Assembly: GCF_014651915.1 (NCBI RefSeq)
Contig: NZ_BMXU01000001.1
Location: forward strand, 372,001 to 436,000
Reading direction: 5' to 3'
Source of the DNA: Parvularcula lutaonensis
GTDB taxonomy: Bacteria; Pseudomonadota; Alphaproteobacteria; Caulobacterales; Parvularculaceae
Length of the DNA stretch: 64,000 nt
Shown piece by piece: positions 24,978 to 32,775 of the stretch. The notes beneath the pieces were generated by a model. That model saw only the letters and a list, made by a program, of their open reading frames with translations, made no database searches and was not told the origin of the DNA. Positions within the stretch are counted from its first letter, which is position 1, and each line of letters starts with the position of its first letter. The position numbers and the translations under genes were made by a program.

Positions 24978-26194
24978 GCAGCCTTCCGTGCGCCGATGAC
25001 GTGCCATGCGGCCTTTCGCCCGTAGTCCTCCTGGCCTTCATCCTTGGCGGCTTCTGGGAAGACTTCCGGATCCACCACGGCAGCGACACCGCCATGGATG
25101 AGGGTGTTGTGGCCGAAGCCTGCGTCTTCCATCCACTGGTCGAGATCGATCTCGTGCATCTTCGTCCAGAACGGTTCGTTGTTGTAGAAGGCGTCCCAAT
25201 CCCGCATCGCCTGTTCGAAAAGAGACATGTCCTCTGTATACTGAGGCTGTTCGACGTGCAGGACAATGCCTCCGGGTCTCAGTAGACGTCTGGTTTCCCT
25301 GAAGATCATCGGCATCAGTTTGTAAGATGTTTCGTGGAGGAACATGGTCGACTGGATCCAGTCGAAGCTCTCGTCCTCGAATCGATCGAGCCGTGAAACA
25401 TCTCCCTGTATGAAGCGGACATTCTCGATGCCCATGCTCTTGGCGCGGGCAAGCCCGTAGCGAAGCATCGGGGCACCAGCGTCGATACCGATCACCTCTG
25501 CATCCGGGAAAGCCGCCGCGATCGGGAGGACGTTGTGGCCGAGACCGCAGCCCAGGTCGAGGATACGTTTCGGGGCAAAGTCGGGCAGGTTCTGCTTCAC
25601 CCACTGGGCCACCGCAACTCCGCCTCCATCGTTGAACCTGCCCAGCATGCCGCCGGTCGTCGCAAAAATGCCGATATCGTAGTTCGCCGCGCCGGACACG
25701 TCGCCGGGGAACAGTTCCGTGTAATAGCTACCGGGCATACAGTGATGGTCGATCGCAGCGGTGGAGCGAGGCTGCTCGAAGCAGGGATCGAGTTCGAGAC
25801 GGTCGTCGCCTTCCGTCAGCTCACGGACCTTGTCCGCCAGTTCCTCTGCCTGCCGGATTGTGGTCCAGCGGCCCGCCTGTTGGCGCGATTCCATGGTCGC
25901 CCTGCGAAGAGCCGACCACCACTGCCAGGCCGGGTCTTTCGCCAGCGCCTTTCGGACCTCATGGCGGTTGGCGAACTCACGACCTTCAGCTGCTTCAAAC
26001 GCCGGTCGGACGCGCGCTTCGAAAGCCTCCGCCACGCCGGGCATCAGCTGCTTCGACAGGTAGCGATTCATCTGCGCGAGAAAATTGAAACGAGCGGCTT
26101 CGTCATGACTGACCTCCGGATACACCCCGTGACGGCCGACGACGCGATAGTCCGGCGGGCCGTCATAGACGGCGGATTTGTCCTTTTGAGCCAT
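24974..26194 (-). CDS. SAM-dependent class I methyltransferase
   Basis: The 406-residue protein has an N-terminal helical domain of about 190 residues and then a Rossmann methyltransferase domain. Motif I is ILDLGCGLGHNVLPIAAAFP (about 212-231), motif II VIGIDAGAPMLRYGLA, and the acidic motif FDWIQSTMFLHE precedes IVLHVEQPQY. It methylates an unknown acceptor using S-adenosylmethionine. The extra N-terminal domain (HDEAARFNFLAQMNRYLSKQ, then AFEARVRPAFEAAEGRE) could hold the substrate. The start is ATG 26194 after CAGGAG. It is divergent from the hapK-like gene across site A. A methyl transfer in a degradation pathway is unusual and may protect or label an intermediate (inference). Confidence 0.85.
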   Translation of the reverse strand: MAQKDKSAVYDGPPDYRVVGRHGVYPEVSHDEAARFNFLAQMNRYLSKQLMPGVAEAFEARVRPAFEAAEGREFANRHEVRKALAKDPAWQWWSALRRATMESRQQAGRWTTIRQAEELADKVRELTEGDDRLELDPCFEQPRSTAAIDHHCMPGSYYTELFPGDVSGAANYDIGIFATTGGMLGRFNDGGGVAVAQWVKQNLPDFAPKRILDLGCGLGHNVLPIAAAFPDAEVIGIDAGAPMLRYGLARAKSMGIENVRFIQGDVSRLDRFEDESFDWIQSTMFLHETSYKLMPMIFRETRRLLRPGGIVLHVEQPQYTEDMSLFEQAMRDWDAFYNNEPFWTKMHEIDLDQWMEDAGFGHNTLIHGGVAAVVDPEVFPEAAKDEGQEDYGRKAAWHVIGARKAA

Positions 26195-26258
26195 GTTGGT
26201 CTCCTGGTTCTACAGGCTACGCGTGCTGATTGCAGCAAGCGGTCTGGGCATTTCAGGC

Positions 26259-26274
26259 AAATGGTATATCATTT
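26259..26274. promoter_or_regulatory. site A operator 7, divergent methyltransferase / hapK-like
   Basis: AAATGGTATATCATTT, flanked by C on the left, 64 nt from the methyltransferase ATG and 29 nt from the hapK-like ATG. It is one base pair from a perfect 16-bp palindrome. Confidence 0.85.
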
Positions 26275-26303
26275 CTGGAGTACAATCCCAAGGGAGCTTG
26301 CCC

Positions 26304-26618
26304 ATGAGCACAAAAATTGTCGTTCTGTTCAATCTCAAGGACGGGGTGAGCGCCGCCGATTACGAGGCCTGGGCGAAGGCTACGGACCTGCCAACGGTCA
26401 ATGGGCTGAAGTCAGTGGACAGCTTCCAGCCGTTCAGGTCGGTGGGGCTTCTCGGCTCTGACGCGAAGCCGCCCTACGCCTATGTCGAGATCATCGACGT
26501 CAACGACATGGACACCTTCGGGGATGAAATCGGCACGGATGCCATGCAGAAGGTGGCGAGCGAATTCCAGAGTATGGTCGACGATGTTTTCTTCATCCTG
26601 ACCGAACCGGTTCGCTGA
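26304..26618 (+). CDS. REDY-like HapK family protein
   Basis: The 104-residue protein shows the HapK/RedY signature: STKIVVLFNLKDGVSAADYE, AWAKATDLPTVNGLKSVDSF, GSDAKPPYAYVEIIDVNDM and SEFQSMVDDVFFILTEPVR. The family is named from the tripyrrole (prodiginine) gene clusters of Streptomyces (redY) and Hahella (hapK). It has the dimeric alpha/beta-barrel fold; its role in prodiginine formation is thought to lie in pyrrole-ring handling. No prodiginine biosynthesis genes are present here. The start at 26304 follows AGGGAG. It is the first gene of a site A unit with the SDR downstream by 1 nt. Confidence 0.85.
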   Translation: MSTKIVVLFNLKDGVSAADYEAWAKATDLPTVNGLKSVDSFQPFRSVGLLGSDAKPPYAYVEIIDVNDMDTFGDEIGTDAMQKVASEFQSMVDDVFFILTEPVR

Positions 26619-26619
26619 G

Positions 26620-27456
26620 ATGGGGCGCTTCTCGGGAAAGACGGCGGTGATCACGGGCTCGGGCCGGAAGAACGGGCTCGGAGAAGCAATCGCCCTGCGC
26701 CTGGCCGAAGACGGCTGCGCAATCGTCATTTCTGATGTTGGACAGTCCCGGGACTCAGCCACGGGCACAGAGCATATCGGGACAACGGACGAAATGGAGG
26801 CGATTGCCGAGGAAATTCGGAAGAAGGGCGTGCAGGCTTCGACCAAGACCTGTGATGTCCGTTCCCTCGAAGAAGTCCGTGCACTGGCGAAGCACGCGAA
26901 GGAGACCCACGGCTCTCTCGACATCTGGGTCAACAATGCAGGTATAGGTTACATCATGAAGCCGCTGCTGGAGGTCACCGAGGATGATTGGCGCGCGGTA
27001 ATCGACGTCAATCTCACCGGTGCCTTTTTCGGTGTGAAAGCCGCGGCCGAAGTGATGGTGGAGCAGGGCAGAGGCGGCCGTATCATCAACATTGCCAGTC
27101 AGGCTGCAAAGTCGGGCTTTCCCCACGCGCAGGCCTACACGAGTTCGAAACACGGTCTTGTCGGTCTCGTCCGCTCGGCGGCAGTGGAGCTGGGCCCGCA
27201 CAAGATCACCGTCAACAATGTCTGTCCGAACCATGTCACGACGGGGCTCGGCGCATGGCAGAACGAGTATTTCTCGAAAGTCGTCGGTGCAAAGAGCGTC
27301 GACGAGTATCTGAAGGCGATGACAGCCCGTATACCGATGGGACGGCCCGGTCTGCCAAAAGACACGGCAAATGCGGTCGCGTGGCTGTGTTCCGACGAGG
27401 CAGAATACATCACGGCCGAGAGCATGAATGTTTCCGGTGGGGAGGAGCCACACTAA
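26620..27456 (+). CDS. short-chain dehydrogenase/reductase
   Basis: The 278-residue classical SDR has the cofactor loop VITGSGRKNGLGEAIALRLA (TGxxxGxG variant TGSGRKNGLG), the NNAG motif (VNNAGIGYIMKPL) and the catalytic Ser and Tyr-x-x-x-Lys (IASQAAK; AYTSSKHG). The ISDVGQS segment after strand 2 has Asp, suggesting NAD preference. It begins 1 nt after the hapK-like stop. It oxidises or reduces a hydroxyl/keto group of an unknown substrate. Glycine-rich C-terminal NVSGGEEPH replaces the usual VDGG end. Confidence 0.9.
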   Translation: MGRFSGKTAVITGSGRKNGLGEAIALRLAEDGCAIVISDVGQSRDSATGTEHIGTTDEMEAIAEEIRKKGVQASTKTCDVRSLEEVRALAKHAKETHGSLDIWVNNAGIGYIMKPLLEVTEDDWRAVIDVNLTGAFFGVKAAAEVMVEQGRGGRIINIASQAAKSGFPHAQAYTSSKHGLVGLVRSAAVELGPHKITVNNVCPNHVTTGLGAWQNEYFSKVVGAKSVDEYLKAMTARIPMGRPGLPKDTANAVAWLCSDEAEYITAESMNVSGGEEPH

Positions 27457-27737
27457 GGTCCTGGTGATGAATTTGAATGCTTTTCTCAGTCGTCCTCAGT
27501 CGAGCTTATGCGCTCTCAGATTTCATGGGTTAGGGACCCGGCGTGACGGACAGACGCGGTGCTGGCTTCGCCCTCGAGGGCGAGAGTGACGTTCCTAGAC
27601 ACGCAGATGATCCGCTTGATGACAGTGTGTTCCCTGAAAATCACCGCGGCAAGACTGGCCGCGTGGTCTGGAAGTTTGTCAAACCCGTTATTCAGAACGA
27701 GAGGGCGGTATTGCACTGTCTTCCGTGAAAGGAAATT
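27457..27737. other. 281-bp intergenic region with palindrome, before the imidase-like gene
   Basis: No gene can be supported and I find no site A or B. The region holds a perfect 16-bp palindrome, TCGCCCTCGAGGGCGA (27568-27583), and a short direct repeat, CTCAGTCGTC/CTCAGTCGAG, near its left side. An AAAGGA ribosome site stands before the next ATG. The palindrome may be a transcription terminator for the SDR unit, a regulator site, or part of a dispersed intergenic repeat. Confidence 0.4.
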
Positions 27738-28634
27738 ATGAAGTTGCCGCGAGATCCAGCACCTCAAGATTTTACATGGCCGGGTGGTAAACGGCTCGCG
27801 CTTTCGATCGTCGTCAATGTCGAGGAAGGCGCGGAGAGCCGTATCGACGAGGGCGATCGCGGGCCAGAGCCCGTGGACGAGCTCGGGGTGACGCTTAAGA
27901 AGCCGATCCGCATGTATGGCAATGAAACAAACTATCAGTATGGGATCAATCGTGGCGCGCCGCGTGTGCTGAAGCTCCTTGACGAAGCCGGGGTCAACGC
28001 AACGTGGACTGCCTGTGGGTTGGCTTTGGAAAAGGCCCCCTGGTTGGCAGAGGCGATCGTGGCGCGGGGCGATGAGCCTTGCAATCATGGCTACAAATGG
28101 GCGTTCACGGCGTTCATGAACGAAGAAGCCGAGGCTGAATTCATCCGCAAGGGGACGGAATCGATTGAGAAGACCTGCGGCAGGAAGCCGGCTGGCTGGC
28201 TATCCCGTTACCTGCATAGCGATGCCACCCGACGGCTCCTGAAGGAACAGGGCTACTTTTACCACATGGATGATTATTCGGATGATTTTCCGTTCTGGGA
28301 TCAGGTCGAGATGAAGGATGGCCACCACGAACCGATGGTCATCCTGCCGTATGCGATCGATTCCAACGACATGAAGTTCTGGCTCGATCCGAGCTTCACC
28401 CCGAACATGTGGCTCGATTACGCGACGCGAACGTTCGACTGGCTGCGGACGGAGGCGGCCGAGGAGGGCGCGCGAATGATGAGCATTGGGCTTCATCTCC
28501 GGATCATCGGCAGGCCGGGACGGATCGCTGCGCTAAGGGACTTCCTTTCCTACGTGACCGGACATGACGACGTCTGGATCACGACACGCGAAGCAATTGC
28601 CCGGCATTTTGCCGAGAATGTGCAGCCCGGATGA
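27738..28634 (+). CDS. NodB-fold C-N hydrolase, allantoinase PuuE / cyclic imidase-like
   Basis: The 298-residue cytosolic protein belongs to the polysaccharide-deacetylase (NodB) superfamily but looks like PuuE-type enzymes. It has IVVNVEEGAESRIDEGDRGP (catalytic-Asp/Glu strand, about 24-43), YQYGINRGAPRVLKLLDEAG, a metal-site strand EPCNHGYKWAF (about 113-123) and MMSIGLHLRIIGRPGRIAAL near 245-265. PuuE hydrolyses the imide-like ring of allantoin, and a bacterial cyclic-imide hydrolase of similar length is in this group. There is no signal peptide, so a cell-wall sugar substrate is unlikely. It may open a lactam or maleimide ring (inference). It overlaps the CpcT-like gene by 4 nt. Confidence 0.8.
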   Translation: MKLPRDPAPQDFTWPGGKRLALSIVVNVEEGAESRIDEGDRGPEPVDELGVTLKKPIRMYGNETNYQYGINRGAPRVLKLLDEAGVNATWTACGLALEKAPWLAEAIVARGDEPCNHGYKWAFTAFMNEEAEAEFIRKGTESIEKTCGRKPAGWLSRYLHSDATRRLLKEQGYFYHMDDYSDDFPFWDQVEMKDGHHEPMVILPYAIDSNDMKFWLDPSFTPNMWLDYATRTFDWLRTEAAEEGARMMSIGLHLRIIGRPGRIAALRDFLSYVTGHDDVWITTREAIARHFAENVQPG

Positions 28635-29254
28635 CCTGGGCAGCTATTTTCCTCTTTATGCAGATGGCGTCTCCTTCTGACGATGCCGAGGCGTTTGCTC
28701 GGCAGGCGGTCGGTGTGTGGACAAGCGCTGAACAAGCTTCGGACGACGCCTATGACTACGTCGTCACCGAGGTGGTTCCGATCTCCGTGGACGAGGGTGC
28801 GAGCTACATCTACCAGCAGAACTGGATCTTCGGTTCTTCTACGCAGGAAGCCGACAGCCCCTCGCTCAGGCACGGAAAGCGACCCTATTTCCAAGTTGTC
28901 ACTGCTGCGCGCGACCTCGGCGACGGGCTGGTTCACCTGACGACCTATCGGCTCACCAGTGAAGGCAGGTCGGCTGCGCGTGTTTGGATAAAGCACCGCG
29001 AAGCACCATTCGATCTCGACTGGCTTTCCGAGGTGGCCTGCATGAGCCACGTCCAGAAAGTCGCGGACGGATATTGGGAGGGCGGGGCTACATGCCCGAA
29101 CGGTTACAAGGGCGGGGCAAGGGTTGAGAGCCGCTCGATCAGGACGCCCGATGCTTACGTGAACTGGGACCGTGGATTCTCCGCTGACGGTCGGTTCATC
29201 TGGGGTCCTGCTAGCGGCGGTTACATTTTCAAACGGTGGGAGAGCGCGGAATGA
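28631..29254 (+). CDS. CpcT/CpeT-like chromophore-lyase fold protein
   Basis: The 207-residue protein has a short hydrophobic start (MTWAAIFLFMQMASPS), possibly a weak signal peptide. The rest follows the CpcT/CpeT family: AVGVWTSAEQASDDAYDYVV, IYQQNWIFGSSTQEADSPSL, YFQVVTAARDLGDGLVHLTT, a Cys in WLSEVACMSHV, a GATCPNGYKGGARVESRSI strand pair and YVNWDRGFSADGRFIWGPAS. In cyanobacteria this calycin-fold family binds phycobilins and attaches them to phycobiliproteins. No phycobiliprotein is encoded here, so the fold probably serves as a bilin or related pigment binder or enzyme (inference). The ATGA overlap on both sides links it to the imidase-like and VOC lipoprotein genes. Confidence 0.75.
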   Translation: MTWAAIFLFMQMASPSDDAEAFARQAVGVWTSAEQASDDAYDYVVTEVVPISVDEGASYIYQQNWIFGSSTQEADSPSLRHGKRPYFQVVTAARDLGDGLVHLTTYRLTSEGRSAARVWIKHREAPFDLDWLSEVACMSHVQKVADGYWEGGATCPNGYKGGARVESRSIRTPDAYVNWDRGFSADGRFIWGPASGGYIFKRWESAE

Positions 29255-29829
29255 TGCGCATAGGGACATTGATCGCGACGCTGTGGCTCATAGCGTGTTC
29301 GGGGGAGACAGTGACGACCGCTGCGGCCGAAGAGGAGGTTCGCAACCCTTTGGACTTCAGGCGGACCACGCTCATCGTGCGTGACATCGAAGCTTCGCTG
29401 GCGCTCTATCGGGACGCGCTGGGCATGACCGTAGCGTATGACGAGGAGCTGACCTCTCCGGGTCTTTCGACCCGCTTCGGCGCTGACGGTGTGAACCGCT
29501 CGCGCCTCGTCCTTCTGAAAGCCAATGACGACTACATTGGGATGCTGGGTCTGTGGCAGTTCCTCGACCAGACCGAGGCTGACAGGTCTGCACCCGATCC
29601 CGCCGATTTCACGCCGGGTGACATCGTTCTCCTCTTCAATACGCAGACGCTGGAAGAGACCTTCGCCAGGGCCGCCACAGCACCGGGCGTGAGCGTTATC
29701 GGAGAACCAAAGGAGCGTCGCTATCCGTCGCCAGCCGGTGATATCGTGGTCATGGTCTCGATGCTCACCGACAATGACGGCCATACCATCGAGCTGAACC
29801 AATTGTTGGAAGACCCACGCCGCGACTGA
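29251..29829 (+). CDS. VOC-superfamily lipoprotein
   Basis: The 192-residue protein starts MMRIGTLIATLWLIACSGET. The LIAC sequence is a good lipobox, predicting a lipid-anchored periplasmic protein. The mature part is one VOC module pair: FRRTTLIVRDIEASLALYRD, then ALGMTVAYDEELT, followed by VLLFNTQTLEETFARAA and a final DGHTIELNQL where His/Glu are usual metal ligands. ATG at 29251 overlaps the CpcT-like stop (ATGA), with GGGAGAG upstream. Three VOC proteins occur in the island, two of them exported; glyoxalase, dioxygenase or pure binding roles are possible. Confidence 0.75.
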   Translation: MMRIGTLIATLWLIACSGETVTTAAAEEEVRNPLDFRRTTLIVRDIEASLALYRDALGMTVAYDEELTSPGLSTRFGADGVNRSRLVLLKANDDYIGMLGLWQFLDQTEADRSAPDPADFTPGDIVLLFNTQTLEETFARAATAPGVSVIGEPKERRYPSPAGDIVVMVSMLTDNDGHTIELNQLLEDPRRD

Positions 29830-29838
29830 TCGGCGCTC

Positions 29839-29854
29839 AAAGGATATGCCATTT
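29839..29854 (+). promoter_or_regulatory. site A operator 8, upstream of MaoC operon
   Basis: AAAGGATATGCCATTT, with one mismatch to the core (ATATGCC). It lies 62 nt before the MaoC ATG and 23 nt upstream of a site B, so two regulators may act on this promoter. Confidence 0.65.
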
Positions 29855-29877
29855 GACGCCGATCGCATGGCGCTCTA

Positions 29878-29893
29878 ATTTGTCCGGACAAAT
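29878..29893 (+). promoter_or_regulatory. site B operator 1, upstream of MaoC operon
   Basis: ATTTGTCCGGACAAAT, a perfect 16-bp palindrome 23 nt before the MaoC ATG. The TTGTCCGGACAA core is typical of GntR-superfamily operators. Confidence 0.78.
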
Positions 29894-29916
29894 GACGCCG
29901 GACGGAGAGGCACGCC

Positions 29917-30438
29917 ATGGTTCAGCAGTGGAAAGAGGTCGGTCCCAACCGGTACCGTGAGACCTTCGGTCGATATTTCGAGGATTTCCGCGAGGGCGAT
30001 ATCTACGAACACCGCCCCGGAAAGACCGTGACCGAATACGACAACCACCTCTTCACCCTGATGACTATGAACACCCATCCGATGCACTTCGATGCGGAGT
30101 TCGCGAAAGAAAGCGAGTTCAAGCAGAACCTCGTTGTTTCTCCGTATACGCTTGCCATTCTCATCGGAATGTCAGTCACGGATGTGAGCCAGAAGGCGAT
30201 CGCCAATCTTGGCATGGAAGAGGTGAAGTTCACTGCGCCCGTGTTCGCCGGAGATACCATCTATGGTGAGAGCGAGGTCATCAAGAAACGCGAATCCAAG
30301 TCGCGCCCCGGTCAAGGTATCGTCACTGTGCTGACGACCGGCAAAAATCAGCGCGGCGAAACAGTGTGTACGTTCTACCGTAATCTCCTGATCCCGTCCC
30401 GCGGCAATGCGGTCGAGGACAAGATCGAGAACTATTGA
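29917..30438 (+). CDS. MaoC-family (R)-hydratase, mesaconyl-CoA hydratase-like
   Basis: The 173-residue hotdog-fold protein has the pattern of MaoC dehydratases of the mesaconyl/itaconyl-CoA hydratase group: FGRYFEDFREGDIYEHRPGK, then TVTEYDNHLFTLMTMNTHPM with the catalytic Asp/His, HFDAEFAKESEFKQNLVVSP and the C-terminal ESKSRPGQGIVTVLTTGKNQ. It reversibly adds water to a CoA-linked unsaturated acid. The start at 29917 is preceded by GGAGAGG. It is the first of five genes (MaoC, dehydrogenase, two CaiB, DUF3598-like) spaced by 10 nt or overlapping by 1-4 nt. It matches the branched-diacid chemistry proposed for the LeuCD/CaiB/HMGL genes. Confidence 0.85.
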   Translation: MVQQWKEVGPNRYRETFGRYFEDFREGDIYEHRPGKTVTEYDNHLFTLMTMNTHPMHFDAEFAKESEFKQNLVVSPYTLAILIGMSVTDVSQKAIANLGMEEVKFTAPVFAGDTIYGESEVIKKRESKSRPGQGIVTVLTTGKNQRGETVCTFYRNLLIPSRGNAVEDKIENY

Positions 30439-30448
30439 GGACCATCCC

Positions 30449-31633
30449 ATGGCCTATGAGCAGATGAATAGCGACGACGAAATGATGCTGGACGCCATTG
30501 GGAAGTGGCTCGAGCAAAAAGTCCATCCCGTTGCCATGAAGCTCGAACATGATGACGAGTACCCCACCGAGCTTGTCGAGGACATGAAGGAACTGGGACT
30601 CTTCGGTGCCCTGATCGATCCCGAATATGGCGGCCTCGGCCTGTCGGCAACGACCTACTCGAGGATCGTGACGAAAATTGCCGAGGAATGGATGAGCCTT
30701 ACGGGCATCTTTAACTCCCACCTGATGATGGCACAGATCGTCCAGCGCTTCGGCACAGATGAGCAGAAGGAATACTGGCTTCCAAAATTTGCGACCGGCG
30801 AAATCCGCGGCGGGCTAGCGCTGACCGAACCTGATGCGGGTACCGATCTCCAGGCCATCAAGACCAAGGCGACGCGCCGTGGCGACAAGTACATCGTTGA
30901 AGGTGCCAAGACCTGGATTTCGAATGCCATCCAAGGGCATTGCGTCGCTCTCCTCGTGAAGACCGACCCCTCGGCTGAGCCGCGATACAAGGGGATGTCG
31001 ATCCTCATTACCCAGACGAAAGATCCTTCCACAGGTCAGTGCCTGCCGGGGGTCCGAAATGGCAACAAGCTCGAGAAGCTGGGCTACAAGGGCATCGACA
31101 GTGGCGAGCTGATCTACGACAATTACGAGTGCGATGCAGACCTTTGCCTTGTCGGTGGCGAGGAAGGCAAAGGTTTCTTCATGGCGACAGGCGGACTCGA
31201 AATCGGCCGAATCAACATCGCTGCGCGGTCGGTTGGTATTGCGCGCCGGGCGCTTCGTGAATCTGTGGCCTACAGTCAGACGCGAAAGACGATGGGGAAG
31301 CCCATCTGCGAGCATCAGGCCATCCAGTTGAAGCTCGGGCACATGGCAGCACGCACCCGTGCTGCGGAGCTGCTCGTCGAGGACGCCGCACGTGCGTACG
31401 ATACCGGTGAACGCGTCGACATGGAGGCCGGGATGGCAAAATACTATGCTTCGGAAACCGCTGTCGAAGTCGCAACTGAAGCCATGCGGATTCACGGCGG
31501 ATACGGATATTCCAAGGAGTATCCGATCGAGCGCCTGTATCGCGACGCCCCGTTGATGTGTATCGGTGAGGGCACCAATGAAATGCAGCGCATCATCATT
31601 GCGAAGCAGCTCGTGAAGAGAAATCCCGTCTGA
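30449..31633 (+). CDS. acyl-CoA dehydrogenase
   Basis: The 394-residue FAD enzyme has the family motifs: LFGALIDPEYGGLGLSATTY, the FAD-binding ALTEPDAGTDLQAIKTKATR, the TWISNAIQG-type strand, and IHGGYGYSKEYPIERLYRDA with the usual catalytic region upstream of it. The C-terminal IGEGTNEMQRIIIAKQL fits short/branched-chain or glutaryl-CoA-like dehydrogenases. It introduces an alpha,beta double bond into an acyl-CoA and passes electrons to ETF. The start at 30449 follows TGAGGA, 10 nt after the MaoC stop; the frame is open upstream but inside MaoC. It overlaps the next gene by 1 nt. Confidence 0.93.
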   Translation: MAYEQMNSDDEMMLDAIGKWLEQKVHPVAMKLEHDDEYPTELVEDMKELGLFGALIDPEYGGLGLSATTYSRIVTKIAEEWMSLTGIFNSHLMMAQIVQRFGTDEQKEYWLPKFATGEIRGGLALTEPDAGTDLQAIKTKATRRGDKYIVEGAKTWISNAIQGHCVALLVKTDPSAEPRYKGMSILITQTKDPSTGQCLPGVRNGNKLEKLGYKGIDSGELIYDNYECDADLCLVGGEEGKGFFMATGGLEIGRINIAARSVGIARRALRESVAYSQTRKTMGKPICEHQAIQLKLGHMAARTRAAELLVEDAARAYDTGERVDMEAGMAKYYASETAVEVATEAMRIHGGYGYSKEYPIERLYRDAPLMCIGEGTNEMQRIIIAKQLVKRNPV

Positions 31634-32775
31634 TGACCGGGAGACCGCTTTCGGGTATCCGTGTGCTCTCTGTCGAGCAGTACGGGGCCGGCCCATACGG
31701 AACGATGCTTCTGGCCGACCTCGGAGCGGAGGTCATCAAAATCGAGGATCCTGACCGGGGCGGGGATATCTCGCGATCAGTAGGTCCTTTCACCCTCGGC
31801 GAGGGGGACAGCCAATTCTTCCAGACCTTCAGCCTCGGGAAGAAATCGGTAGCCCTGAACCTCAAAACTGAGGAGGGGCGATCGGCGTTCGAGCGACTGG
31901 TGCAAGACGCTGACGCTGTCGTCAACAACCTGCGAGGCGACCAGCCCGCGAAACTGCGATTGACCTATCCGGACCTATGCGAGAGCAACCCGGCGATTGT
32001 CTGTGCACATTTATCCGCTTACGGACGGGAAGGTGAGCGTGCCGACTGGCCGGGCTACGACTACCTAATGCAGGCGGAGGCGGGATTCATGTCGCTAACC
32101 GGCGAGCCTGACGGGCCGCCGGTGCGGTTCGGTTTATCGATGGTCGATTATCAGTCAGGAAGCCAGCTCGCGACCGCGGTGCTCGCAGGGATCATTGGCG
32201 CAAAGCGGACAGGAAGGGGCTGCGACATGGACGTCGCTCTGTTCGACACGGCGCTTCACCAGCTGTCATACCCCGGAACCTGGTATCTCAACGAGAAGTA
32301 TGTGACTGGCAGGCTTCCGCGAGGGTCGCATCCCTCCATTACTCCGAGCCAGCTCGTGAAGACCAAGGATGCCTGGGGGCTCCTGATGTGCCAGACGCCG
32401 AAGTTCTGGGACCTTTGGTGCAAGATCGCTGGTGCAGAACATCTGCAAGCTGATGAACGTTTTTCTTCCATCCCATCCCGCCGGGAAAATCTCGCAGCGT
32501 TGAGCGATGAAGTCGATAAAGTGATGATGGCGCGGACCACCGACGAATGGACGGAGCTCCTCGGCGGGAAGGTGCCCTTCGCGCCGGTATACGACATCGC
32601 CCAGGCGCTTGATAATCCCTACGTCCAGTCCGTTGCCATGACATCCGAAATTGATCATCCTGATAGGGATCGACCGCTCCGCGTGCTTTCCTCACCATTC
32701 AGGATCAACGGCGAAAGACCCACCCCGCACCGGGCTCCAAAGATGGGTGAGCATACGAAAGAGTTTCTGAAATGA
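31633..32775 (+). CDS. CaiB/BaiF CoA-transferase (second)
   Basis: The 380-residue family III CoA-transferase has LSGIRVLSVEQYGAGPYGTM, then LLADLGAEVIKIEDPDRG at the N-terminus, SLGKKSVALNLKTEEGR and the catalytic Asp in GLSMVDYQSGSQL. A C-terminal APKMGEHTKEFL closes it. It probably moves CoA from a donor such as succinyl-CoA to a carboxylate intermediate. ATG is at 31633 within TGATG. It overlaps its paralogue by 4 nt; two different transferases adjacent suggest either a heterodimer or two related acids. Confidence 0.88.
   Translation: MTGRPLSGIRVLSVEQYGAGPYGTMLLADLGAEVIKIEDPDRGGDISRSVGPFTLGEGDSQFFQTFSLGKKSVALNLKTEEGRSAFERLVQDADAVVNNLRGDQPAKLRLTYPDLCESNPAIVCAHLSAYGREGERADWPGYDYLMQAEAGFMSLTGEPDGPPVRFGLSMVDYQSGSQLATAVLAGIIGAKRTGRGCDMDVALFDTALHQLSYPGTWYLNEKYVTGRLPRGSHPSITPSQLVKTKDAWGLLMCQTPKFWDLWCKIAGAEHLQADERFSSIPSRRENLAALSDEVDKVMMARTTDEWTELLGGKVPFAPVYDIAQALDNPYVQSVAMTSEIDHPDRDRPLRVLSSPFRINGERPTPHRAPKMGEHTKEFLK

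Noticed and set aside
26304-26618. Prodiginine biosynthesis cluster
   Set aside because: Only the HapK-like gene resembles it; no condensing enzyme, pyrrole carrier protein or prolyl oxidase is present and the other genes are catabolic.
27516-28088. Minus-strand frame across the gap before the imidase-like gene
   Set aside because: Most of it is antisense to a real gene and the remainder has no family resemblance.
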